Positions 1 to 8,293 of a stretch of 64,000 nt of DNA are shown here, one piece after another (the stretch's first letter is position 1; each line of letters begins with the position of its first letter). Position numbers and translations under genes: made by a program. The notes beneath the pieces were generated by a model, which was not told the DNA's origin, ran no database searches, and saw only the letters and a list, made by a program, of their open reading frames with translations. Source of the DNA: Actinomycetota bacterium (GTDB taxonomy: Bacteria; Actinomycetota; Aquicultoria; SURF-47); assembly GCA_003599235.1 (NCBI GenBank), contig QZJE01000014.1:186001-250000 (forward strand), written 5' to 3'.

Positions 1-396
1 GCCTTCGCTACAATAGTATTGCGCATTTAAGTCATGCCTCATCCAAACCATGCATGTTGGACAACTGCATTTCTGATTAGTATCTAAATCGTTAGCGCAA
101 CCCGATTTACCTATCTGTGATGAACAATACAGACCAATCATCTCATCGGGTTTTAACATTTCCATCTCCATACCCATTTCTTGCTCTTGAGCCATCGGCA
201 TACTCATCCCGCCTCTTGCTTCTTTCATCTGCGTCTGCGTTCCCATCTTTTCCTGCATCATCATCTGGTTCATTTCTTTTTGCATTTGAAGCCACTTGCC
301 CCTCTTTTCTAGGGTGCATTGGCTTTGAGCCTGAACCGGACAACTCCCACACATGCATTGCATACAATTTTCTGAGTTATACTCTACTTTCGCCAT
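1..396 (-). CDS. Cys-rich, Met-rich DUF2769-like protein (C-terminus runs off the window; absent from ORF track)
   Basis: Reverse-strand frame from ATG at 396 is open to base 1: MAKVEYNSENCMQCMCGSCPVQAQSQCTLEKRGKWLQMQKEMNQMMMQEKMGTQTQMKEARGGMSMPMAQEQEMGMEMEMLKPDEMIGLYCSSQIGKSGC...; CxxCxCxxCPV motif. Confidence 0.75.
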   Translation of the reverse strand, partial: MAKVEYNSENCMQCMCGSCPVQAQSQCTLEKRGKWLQMQKEMNQMMMQEKMGTQTQMKEARGGMSMPMAQEQEMGMEMEMLKPDEMIGLYCSSQIGKSGCANDLDTNQKCSCPTCMVWMRHDLNAQYYCSEG

Positions 397-459
397 AAAG
401 TCCCCTCCGTTTTTAGTTTTTTACCCAAAGCGCACCAATAATATTATTTATTGTTTAAC

Positions 460-488
460 TTGACACCTTTCTATTATTGGTATATTCT
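460..488 (+). promoter_or_regulatory. Sigma70-like promoter TTGACA-N17-TATTCT
   Basis: Consensus -35 and near-consensus -10 at 17-nt spacing, about 40 nt upstream of the AbrB-like gene. Confidence 0.65.
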
Positions 489-527
489 GAATAATCAGAA
501 ACATCTTATTTATCAGAGAGGCAATTA

Positions 528-767
528 ATGAGTGCTATAAAACCGTGTTGTTGCGTTGACGCTATTGTAAGCGTCGATGAAAGAGGCCAGCTAGTCCTCC
601 CTAAAGACATTAGGTCGAAATGCGAAATTAAACCGGGCGAGAAAATGGCTTTAATCAGCTGGAAAGAAAAGGGTAACTGTTGTATAACTTTGGTCAAAGC
701 TGATAACTTAACATCAATGGTAAAAGAACTATTAGGCCCCATGGCCAAACATATGATGAAGAAGTAA
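528..767 (+). CDS. AbrB/MazE/SpoVT-type DNA-binding protein, HgcAB-associated (HgcC)-like
   Basis: KPCCCVDAIVSVDERGQLVLPKDIRSKCEIKPGEKMALISW...CCITLVKAD: Cys cluster plus AbrB swapped-hairpin motif. Confidence 0.7.
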   Translation: MSAIKPCCCVDAIVSVDERGQLVLPKDIRSKCEIKPGEKMALISWKEKGNCCITLVKADNLTSMVKELLGPMAKHMMKK

Positions 768-793
768 GAAGGATATAAAAAGGAGGTGTCCTC

Positions 794-859
794 ATGAGGT
801 TCCGTTACCAAACTCCAAGAGTCGCCCATTGCAGTTATTGCGACGAAGGCGGCTGCTGA
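794..859 (+). CDS. Tiny Cys-rich ORF MRFRYQTPRVAHCSYCDEGGC (21 aa)
   Basis: Strong AAGGAGGTG ribosome-binding site 5-8 nt upstream, directly downstream of the AbrB-like gene; below ORF-track cutoff. Confidence 0.5.
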   Translation: MRFRYQTPRVAHCSYCDEGGC

Positions 860-864
860 CTTTA

Positions 865-967
865 CCCCGCACCTATTTAAGCCGTAGGCTGTAAGCTATA
901 CGCCTTAAGCCAAGATTGGTCTTACTGCTTAAAGCTTATAGCTTAAGAAGGTGCGGGGTTTTATTTT
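865..967 (+). terminator. Terminator-like stem CCCCGCACCT/AGGTGCGGGG + U-rich tail with a repeat-filled loop
   Basis: 10-bp perfect arms at 865-874 and 949-958 followed by TTTTATTTT; loop filled with GTAAGCTATA-type words. Confidence 0.6.
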
Positions 968-1033
968 CTACGCTTGTTTACTTTTATTGAGTAATCGGTA
1001 AATATTATAAGAAACCCTTAGCTAGGAGAATAG

Positions 1034-1228
1034 ATGGGCGATAACAAATGCAGTGGGACAGCTGGCGCTGGAGCTGCCGGCAGTGTCTATGGATTGGGTT
1101 TTATCGGAGCACTAGTTTACTTTATTTCGCATGCCACTAGTTTCTGGATTGGAGTATTAGGTTTTCTTAAATCCATAGTCTGGCCCGCTTTTCTGGTTTA
1201 CCATTTACTAGACTTTTTAAAGATATAG
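1034..1228 (+). CDS. Small membrane protein (64 aa)
   Basis: Cys/Gly N-terminus then two hydrophobic segments. Confidence 0.6.
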   Translation: MGDNKCSGTAGAGAAGSVYGLGFIGALVYFISHATSFWIGVLGFLKSIVWPAFLVYHLLDFLKI

Positions 1229-1246
1229 CTAAAAGCATACTGAAGA

Positions 1247-2389
1247 CTATTCTAACTGCGTTATTTTCCTGTAGGCTTCGGTAGGGTTTTGGCCGCTGAT
1301 GGTTGGCTTAACTGGCGCTTGCTTATCAGGCATCGGTGGTTGCTCCATTTTCATATTCTCAAATTCATATCTTGTAAAGAAAATCTTTTTAGCTCCTAAA
1401 CGAAGCGCTTTTTTCGTGCTCTCATAGGTTTGAGTAGCATTAATATCAGGATCATCAGAGATAAAGGCTTCTGCTTCAGTCACCCAGACAGACTTGTTAA
1501 GGCCAAAACTTTTAAGAAGCTTAGTATAGGGCTCTACATTAAAGGAATCATGGCTATCATTGGAAATACAATGGACATTGGCAATATCAAAATGGCTGAC
1601 TGTTTCTTTGTTTTGAAAAACCCCTCTATAAAAAGACAAAAACCTCTCATTGCCGCCGGCTGCTCCAGCAATAAGGACTTTTGCATCCGGATCAGCGCTT
1701 TTTATTGCCTTGGAAGTTTTTATTAGAAGTGAGGCATAAGCAGTTGCGTCCTCCGTATAGAAATCAAGCCTTGGATCAGGCTCCGGGCTATCTAAATCCG
1801 GCTCATTCATTACCTCCCAATACTTAACCGGTATTTCTAAACCTGGCATGTCTTGCTTTCCATCACCATCATAGCGCTCGACAACTACCTTTACCCATTT
1901 TTCATAAGCTTGCCAGTCTCCTGGATTACTTCTATGAAGAGGAAGATAGTCACCTCTCCCTTCCTTGGTGTTAGGCATAAACTCATCATTTTCTGAGACT
2001 TTGTATTTGTCAGCGTTTGGCTTTCTTTTCTGATCCCACTCGGCAAACGGCCAAAGAGTTGCTAGAGTGCCTAATTTTATCTCTTGAGCCTCTGTTACAA
2101 TTCTGTCAGTTTTATCAAAAATAATTTCTTGGTCTTTTTCGCTTTGCATGCTATCCCACAAGAAAGGACCAGGATGGGGGCGTTGCCAAGAAGCGCCATT
2201 TTCTTTTATAACATTGGCCATTCCTTCTTCTGAGCCCAAAAAGCCGAATTTTTGCTTATCGATATCTGCAGGGATATTAACCGGCTTATTGGTAGTTACA
2301 CTTTTTTGGCTCTTATTGCTAATGGAGCAACTCGTCGAAAAAATAGCCAGTAGAATAAGTAGAGAAGTTAGAGCTTTTGCTTTATTCAT
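1247..2389 (-). CDS. Glycoside hydrolase-like lipoprotein
   Basis: Signal peptide with lipobox FSTSC; TIM-barrel-like KYWEVMNEPDL and WVTEAEAF motifs; likely start 2389. Confidence 0.65.
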   Translation of the reverse strand: MNKAKALTSLLILLAIFSTSCSISNKSQKSVTTNKPVNIPADIDKQKFGFLGSEEGMANVIKENGASWQRPHPGPFLWDSMQSEKDQEIIFDKTDRIVTEAQEIKLGTLATLWPFAEWDQKRKPNADKYKVSENDEFMPNTKEGRGDYLPLHRSNPGDWQAYEKWVKVVVERYDGDGKQDMPGLEIPVKYWEVMNEPDLDSPEPDPRLDFYTEDATAYASLLIKTSKAIKSADPDAKVLIAGAAGGNERFLSFYRGVFQNKETVSHFDIANVHCISNDSHDSFNVEPYTKLLKSFGLNKSVWVTEAEAFISDDPDINATQTYESTKKALRLGAKKIFFTRYEFENMKMEQPPMPDKQAPVKPTISGQNPTEAYRKITQLE

Positions 2390-2560
2390 TGTTTCTCCCT
2401 TTAGCTTTCTTATCAATATTGTAAATCATATAGTTAAAAACCAGCAAAAAGAGCTTAAGAGTTTCCCCCTACTTTATATTCTAGCCTTTTCCTGTTAAAT
2501 TATAAGCTGTTATTTTGCTTTTACTGGCGCCTGTAGCCTTAAAGCCTAGCGCCTGATTTT

Positions 2561-2633
2561 GGGGGATTAGCTCAGTTGGGAGAGCGCCGCCCTTGCAAGG
2601 CGGAGGTCGAGAGTTCGAATCTCTTATCCTCCA
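2561..2633 (+). tRNA. tRNA-Ala (TGC)
   Basis: Full cloverleaf, anticodon TGC in CCTTGCAAG. Confidence 0.93.
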
Positions 2634-2652
2634 CTATTTCACATACACCACT

Positions 2653-2961
2653 CTAATGGGGCATAGTGAACTCGCCAATAAGAAAAATAAGCAGCAAAAA
2701 CCCAATAAGGGATGCTAGAAAAACCAAAACAGAGCGCTCTTTTTTCCAAAACAAACTAAAAACCCCGGTAAAAAAAGCCGCTAGTCCGCTAAAAAGAGCC
2801 GATAGTCCTGTTATAGCCAAAGAAGGATTGCTCCAAAGGCCATTTCCTCCCTCCTGGTGAAAAACAGTGACCAAAACAATCTGCAAGCCAAAGAGAACAA
2901 AGAAGGCCGCGATAAAACCGGCTGAGAACCTACCCACTCTGGTTTTAGGCAAAATACTCAT
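2653..2961 (-). CDS. Small integral membrane protein
   Basis: ORF with three hydrophobic segments. Confidence 0.55.
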   Translation of the reverse strand: MSILPKTRVGRFSAGFIAAFFVLFGLQIVLVTVFHQEGGNGLWSNPSLAITGLSALFSGLAAFFTGVFSLFWKKERSVLVFLASLIGFLLLIFLIGEFTMPH

Positions 2962-3074
2962 AAACTAATGATAGTCAAGCAATCAGTCAAAAGCTACTTT
3001 TATCCATTGAAATCCATATATAGCCAAGCGTATACTAAAAGTTAACTACCAAGAGAAAGGCTTGTAGCACTAAA

Positions 3075-3920
3075 GTGACGGATAATTTTACTTTTAAACT
3101 CAATAAAATAGAATTAGTTAAGCAGGATGTTTTAAACAAACTCCCTTCTGGGCTGGAGGGGTTCAGCGAAAAAGATATAGAGTCTGCTATTAAGTATCTG
3201 GCCCGCTACGGCGTCTTAAGCCAAATCAAGAAGATTGAAGAGATTTATCCGCACGTCCGGCAGCTACTACTGCTAATCAATAAAGTAGGTAATTCGGCTA
3301 AAACCATGCCTATCCCCAAACTGGCTGGGAAAAGTAATGTTGTTAAGGCCTTTGCTGCAAAAATCGATCCCAAAGCGATAATGATCCGCCAGCGCTATTT
3401 TGGTACAAAAATCGCCCCTTTTAACACATATAAAGAAGCCGGCTGGTATCTTATTAAGAACAAGCCGTTGCCTCTTGAGTTTTTTAACCGGATAAAAGAA
3501 GAGCCGGAAGAGGCCGCTGACTGGCTAAAAACCGAGATGGCCACAATGGCCCAAGACACTCAGGCAGAGGGCAAAGCTCGGCTAAAAACCGAAGTGAAAG
3601 AGCCTCAGATATCAAATCAAAAACAATTTTTAGAGCTTAGCCAAAAGGTAATCGCTTCTTTTAAGCTTTGCGAGAGCAGTCCCTGGCTTGATATAAAATA
3701 TCCAGCCGAAACCGCTTACCTGGAATGTTTGATTAAAGAAGCTGCTTGTCTTTGCCAATATAGCGGCTGGATGTCCGAAGACATGCTGTGTTATTTATTA
3801 ACCGGCAATTTCCCTCTAATTAGTGTTACCAGGGTTGCAATTAATCAAGAAGAAATACATCAAGATAGTGAACCGGTAGAATATCAGGGATACAAGTACA
3901 TAGAAACAATCAAACTCTAA
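3075..3920 (+). CDS. Hypothetical protein
   Basis: 281-codon ORF (GTG start); no family recognised. Confidence 0.6.
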   Translation: MTDNFTFKLNKIELVKQDVLNKLPSGLEGFSEKDIESAIKYLARYGVLSQIKKIEEIYPHVRQLLLLINKVGNSAKTMPIPKLAGKSNVVKAFAAKIDPKAIMIRQRYFGTKIAPFNTYKEAGWYLIKNKPLPLEFFNRIKEEPEEAADWLKTEMATMAQDTQAEGKARLKTEVKEPQISNQKQFLELSQKVIASFKLCESSPWLDIKYPAETAYLECLIKEAACLCQYSGWMSEDMLCYLLTGNFPLISVTRVAINQEEIHQDSEPVEYQGYKYIETIKL

Positions 3921-4216
3921 CCACTTTTAAGCCAGGTAAGACGCTCAATTCCTAACATATCGAAATCTTCGCCTTCTTCTTCCTTAACTTTTTTATAAAA
4001 TTTGCAATGAAGGCAAGTTTTCATTTTTTGAGCAAAAGTGCCTTGGACTTTTTCGTCGCACAAGGTGCCGGCTACCCGCCAGCAAAAACGTCCGTTGTCA
4101 GGATAGGCCGGGCAAGCATACAATTCCTTAGATTTACAGCCTCCTTTTTGCCGGCCGCATTTCTTATGCTCCCAGCATTTAGTATGGCCATGTTTTTCGT
4201 TCTTTCTCTCAACCAT
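3917..4216 (-). CDS. Two-CW-type Cys-rich protein
   Basis: CWEHKKCGRQKGG...CPAYPDNGRFCWRVAGTLC...CLHCKFYKKV pattern. Confidence 0.65.
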   Translation of the reverse strand: MVERKNEKHGHTKCWEHKKCGRQKGGCKSKELYACPAYPDNGRFCWRVAGTLCDEKVQGTFAQKMKTCLHCKFYKKVKEEEGEDFDMLGIERLTWLKSG

Positions 4217-4305
4217 TATATTTCCTCTTACATTATATCGGCACTAAAAACCGAAACTTTAGTTAGACATCATAACAGTTTTGGCTCTATTGGGTAAACA
4301 CCAAC

Positions 4306-4941
4306 ATGGCCTTTTTTATTAATAAACAAGGAAGACAATTAGCTTACAATATGCTAGTGCCGCCAAAAGTTCCGGCCCCGGTTGTGATATTTTCTCACGG
4401 CTTTGATAGCAGCAAAGACAGTCCCCGTAGCAGGCCAATTGCCGATGAGCTGCTAAATGAAGGTGTTGCTTCCTTTTTGTTCGACTACACCGGCCATGGC
4501 CAAAGCCAGGGAAATAAACTCGACTCTACTATAGAGCAACAAGCTGATGATTTAGAATCTGCTATTGCACTTCTAAAAGGCATGCCGGAGATAGATTTTC
4601 CCAAATTAGCTCTCCATGGTTCTAGCTCAGGCTGTCTGCCCATTTTATTTAATGTAGAAACTAATCAAGATGCCTCTGCCATTGTTTTGCGGGCCCCAAG
4701 AACTGATGGTCAGTTTCCAGAAATTTTAGCTAGAGCAACCGATATTACTTGCCCGGTACTCGTTATCCAGGGAGAATACGACCCCTTGCTAGAAGATACC
4801 AAGGTCTTTTACGCTAAATTAAAGACCGAAAAGGAATTTAAGGTTATCGGTGGGGCCGACCACCTATTTACCAATCCTGAGCACTTCACTGAAGTCCGCG
4901 CAGTTACCGTCAAGTGGCTCAACAACAGGCTGAAAGCCTAA
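4306..4941 (+). CDS. Alpha/beta hydrolase
   Basis: FSHGFDSSKDS, LHGSSSGC nucleophile elbow, GEYDPLL and GADHLF motifs. Confidence 0.8.
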   Translation: MAFFINKQGRQLAYNMLVPPKVPAPVVIFSHGFDSSKDSPRSRPIADELLNEGVASFLFDYTGHGQSQGNKLDSTIEQQADDLESAIALLKGMPEIDFPKLALHGSSSGCLPILFNVETNQDASAIVLRAPRTDGQFPEILARATDITCPVLVIQGEYDPLLEDTKVFYAKLKTEKEFKVIGGADHLFTNPEHFTEVRAVTVKWLNNRLKA

Positions 4942-4947
4942 AATCCT

Positions 4948-5199
4948 TTAGTCTTTTACCAGGTAGATGCTATCGCCTTCGCGGGCATGGTCTTTGACCT
5001 TAAGCCCTATTACCTGGCCTTTTTTAGCCTCCTCAATGGTTTCATGCTCTACTTGCATTTCCTCGGCTGTTTGGGTCCAGTCACTGGTGTAGCCTTGGAT
5101 GTGGATGGTGTCGCCCTTTTTTAATCCTTTGCTTAGTTCAATGATGGCAACATTAAGGTGGTTAAAATAATGGGTTACCTTACCAATTTCTTCTTCCAT
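4948..5199 (-). CDS. Translation elongation factor domain-2-like small protein
   Basis: LKKGDTIHIQGYTSDW...KKGQVIGLKVKDHAREGDSIY beta-barrel signature. Confidence 0.6.
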   Translation of the reverse strand: MEEEIGKVTHYFNHLNVAIIELSKGLKKGDTIHIQGYTSDWTQTAEEMQVEHETIEEAKKGQVIGLKVKDHAREGDSIYLVKD

Positions 5200-5412
5200 A
5201 GCTCCCCCTTACCAGCTGTAAGCTATTATCCTTAAGCTGTAAGCTACTATAAGATAATTAAAGATTACCAATTGCTGGCTTATATTTCAATCTATTTGCT
5301 AATTCTAAAATCTTGAACTTTTTATAAAAAAAAGGTTAACATAGTACTAGAAGTTGCCGATAGTATAATTAGCAACAAAAAACGTAGCATTTATCGAAGG
5401 AGTGATGACAGT

Positions 5413-6480
5413 ATGAGAAAAGTAAGTATTGTCCTAATTGCTTGCCTGCTCTTATCTTCACTAATGTTGCCAATTGGCACTTTAGCCGTAACCAAGAGCA
5501 TCAGCCCGGATGCTGAACTTATGCCAGGCCCGCCTGATGGCAGCGGCGGCCCAAACCAGAGCGATGACTCTAGAGGCTTTTACTCCGGTGGGTGGATTGC
5601 TCCACTGCTTGGAACAACCTACACTGTAACCTGGAGCGATTTAGACCCTAGCAAAAACTACATGATTGTAGGTATTGGAGACGTTACAAACGTTGTCTAT
5701 GGCGGAAGCACCATTACGATGACCATGAACTCCATCAATATGTGGGACCCTAATAACATCAACGACACCAGCCATACCATGCCAGGACTAGTAACCGGTA
5801 TTGCCGATATGGCCTCGACCGACCAAGGCCCTAGGGGGCGGATGTCTAAAAGTATTGGTGGCAGACGGCAAGGCCCGCCGGCAGAATCCCGCGGCATGTG
5901 GATTTCTACTAACACCCCGGTTTGGCAACTGCAGCCAGGAGAGTTTGATAGAACGACCGGCAAGCCAAAGACTTTTAAGATTCAGGTAACTGGTCCCTCT
6001 GGAGAGGCTGGTTTCTTTAGATGGTACTGGCCAAAAGCCCTTCTTGGTTTTATGGGCATAAAGCCGGCCGACTTAGCAGGGTTTGTTGATAATGATCAAA
6101 TGAAATCCACTGTAACCACTTACTCAGATGGCAGTGCTTTGATTAGCATGAATTATCATTATTCCACCCACGTGCTAAAAACAGGAAAGGCTCTTCCTCT
6201 AAGTTTGGCTACCAACAAAAAACGCGTAAGCAAGCGAGCCAAAAACAAGAGAGTTAAGTTATTTGGTTGGCTTAGCAACAGAAAAAGGCGCCAGATAGTC
6301 AAAATCTATCGCAAGAAAGCTGGGCAGAAAAAATACAGTATGATTGGAAGGGTTAGAACAAAAGCTAAAGGTTACTACTCACGCACCATTCCGGTAACCA
6401 AGAAGAGCTCGTTTAAAGCAATGGCTAAAGTAGGTCGCCGTTGGATAACCAGTCCGATTAAAACAGTAACGGTTAGATAG
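5413..6480 (+). CDS. Secreted protein with C-terminal basic Ig-like module
   Basis: N-terminal signal peptide; K/R-rich beta-type C-terminus. Confidence 0.6.
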   Translation: MRKVSIVLIACLLLSSLMLPIGTLAVTKSISPDAELMPGPPDGSGGPNQSDDSRGFYSGGWIAPLLGTTYTVTWSDLDPSKNYMIVGIGDVTNVVYGGSTITMTMNSINMWDPNNINDTSHTMPGLVTGIADMASTDQGPRGRMSKSIGGRRQGPPAESRGMWISTNTPVWQLQPGEFDRTTGKPKTFKIQVTGPSGEAGFFRWYWPKALLGFMGIKPADLAGFVDNDQMKSTVTTYSDGSALISMNYHYSTHVLKTGKALPLSLATNKKRVSKRAKNKRVKLFGWLSNRKRRQIVKIYRKKAGQKKYSMIGRVRTKAKGYYSRTIPVTKKSSFKAMAKVGRRWITSPIKTVTVR

Positions 6481-6504
6481 ACCGGCTTTCGGCACACACC
6501 TAAA

Positions 6505-6531
6505 AGGGCTCCTCAGGGAGCCCTTTTTTTT
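6505..6531 (+). terminator. Rho-independent terminator
   Basis: AGGGCTCC-TCA-GGGAGCCCT followed by T tract. Confidence 0.85.
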
Positions 6532-6654
6532 GATATTTTAAAGGATATCTTCGCTTGCATTGCGAAATATATTAATAGAAGGAAAAATCAAAACCAGAAC
6601 TATTTGACCAATTGCCAATCGAATACCTATTATTAAAAGAAAGGAGGAAAGACA

Positions 6655-6852
6655 TTGGAAGCAAAAGAAATTTGGGTTGATAAGAGCGAGACTGAGCGCA
6701 TCAAAATCTCATCTAGCGAGTTCAAGGGAAAAGAGCTGCTAGATATCCGTACTTTCTACGAAGCTGACGGCGAGTGGCGCCCTACCAAAAAAGGCGTCAA
6801 CATGCCCTATGAAAAGCTGGCCGATCTCAAAGAAGCTTTAAATCAACTCTAG
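6655..6852 (+). CDS. PC4/YdbC-like ssDNA-binding protein
   Basis: KISSSEFKGKELLDIRTFYEADGEWRPTKKGVNMP. Confidence 0.7.
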   Translation: MEAKEIWVDKSETERIKISSSEFKGKELLDIRTFYEADGEWRPTKKGVNMPYEKLADLKEALNQL

Positions 6853-6883
6853 ACAAGCTGGTTGAGCTTAAGTAAATAAACAC

Positions 6884-6903
6884 GCCCCGATGCAAGTCGG
6901 GGC
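6884..6903 (-). terminator. Terminator-like hairpin downstream of tRNA-Ile
   Basis: GCCCCGA/TCGGGGC stem; minus-strand T-rich tail GTGTTTATTT. Confidence 0.6.
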
Positions 6904-6905
6904 AG

Positions 6906-6979
6906 TGGGCCTAGATGGACTCGAACCATCGACCTCACCCTTATCAGGGGTGCGCTCTAGCCAACTGAGCTATAGGCCC
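6906..6979 (-). tRNA. tRNA-Ile (GAT)
   Basis: Reverse-complement cloverleaf, anticodon GAT in CTGATAA. Confidence 0.93.
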
Positions 6980-7202
6980 TAAATTCGTTAGCGAATTGCA
7001 GAGCAATTGAGCGATTGAAAAAATAACAATGGAGTCCTTGGTTCAATTACGGTCTATTGATCTATTGCTCAACTGCTCAAGTAAACCAGACCATTATAGC
7101 AAATAGTTTGCCCTAATTTAAATAAGTCGTTTTGGGTATATTAACTCTAGCCATTATAGTTTAAAATAAAAGTGCAGGTAAATGTTTAGAAGCCGGAGTA
7201 AT

Positions 7203-7682
7203 ATGCAAAAAATGCAGATCCACGGAGTTAATCTTGATGTGATGACTAACCAGCCGGTAGTTATCTTAAAAGACGATGCTTCCAAAAGATTTTTGCCTAT
7301 ATGGATTGGTCAGTTTGAGGCTACCTCTATCTTAATGGAGCTCCAGGGAGTTAAACCTTCCAGGCCCTTAACCCACGACCTCTTAAAATCTATGATGGAG
7401 CATTTAAGCTTGCAGTTAGATAAAGTAATTATCAATGATATAAAAGACGGGACATTTTTTGCCCAGATATATTTTAAAAACAACCGAGAAAAGATTAATC
7501 TTGATGCCAGGCCATCAGATGCTATCGCCTTGGCAGTAAGGGTACAAGCCCCAATATATGTAACTGACAATGTAGTAGAGAAAGCCTCGATTGTCAGCGA
7601 GGAAGGCGAAGAGGATGAAGTAAACCGCTTCCGCGACTTCTTAGAAAACGTCTCTCCCGAAGATTTTAAAGACCAAGGCTAA
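7203..7682 (+). CDS. Bifunctional nuclease family (BFN/DUF151) protein
   Basis: LPIWIGQFEATSI...RPLTHDLL...LDARPSDAIALAVR. Confidence 0.85.
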   Translation: MQKMQIHGVNLDVMTNQPVVILKDDASKRFLPIWIGQFEATSILMELQGVKPSRPLTHDLLKSMMEHLSLQLDKVIINDIKDGTFFAQIYFKNNREKINLDARPSDAIALAVRVQAPIYVTDNVVEKASIVSEEGEEDEVNRFRDFLENVSPEDFKDQG

Positions 7683-8057
7683 TTATTTCTTTTCTTTGGA
7701 TTTTATTTTATTAGCAGTCTGTGATGCTTTATCTTTTGCAGTTTCCATACCGCTGGAGGCTTTTTCTTTAGCTGCTTCCATTTGAGACTGCAGCTTCTGG
7801 CGTGTTTCTTCTATTTTGTCGCGAATATCTTCCACCTTGTCAGCTGCTGCTCCGCGTCCGGCTTCTACTGCCTCAGTTACCCGTTCTCTTTGGGTATCGT
7901 AGGCTTCTTTGCCCTGCTCAATAAGCTCATCAGCTCTTTTCTTGATATCTTCTCTGGTTTCCTGCCCGGCTTTTGGAGCAAAAAGCAATCCGCCGATAGC
8001 ACCGGTTATGCCTCCGATTATAAAAGTGAAAAAACGACCTCTTTTTTTCTCTGCCAT
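7683..8057 (-). CDS. YtxH domain protein
   Basis: IGGITGAIGGLLFAPKAGQETREDIK. Confidence 0.8.
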   Translation of the reverse strand: MAEKKRGRFFTFIIGGITGAIGGLLFAPKAGQETREDIKKRADELIEQGKEAYDTQRERVTEAVEAGRGAAADKVEDIRDKIEETRQKLQSQMEAAKEKASSGMETAKDKASQTANKIKSKEKK

Positions 8058-8293
8058 ATTGACACCTCCTTAACTAGCTAAATAACCTAAGTAGAGTACA
8101 ATAAAACATTCTAGTAGGCTTTAGCTAGTAGTGCAAGCGCACCCAAGCTAGTTCAAAAGTTCCCTGTTAGATTACTTCCCAATAATTGCCCAATGAAACT
8201 AAAAAAGACAGCAATCCCTAAATTTTCTCTGTTAATCTCAATAAAATTAATATAATATTTAGTCAGACCTTCTAAGTCTTGAGGAGTATGTAA

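Noticed and set aside
117-398. 93-aa plus-strand ORF and 74-aa minus ORF 143-367
   Set aside because: Out-of-frame shadows of the DUF2769-like gene on the minus strand
794-880. Selenoprotein read-through of the TGA at 857-859 in the 21-aa Cys-rich ORF
   Set aside because: Only 7 further codons before TAA, and the following stem is better explained as a terminator
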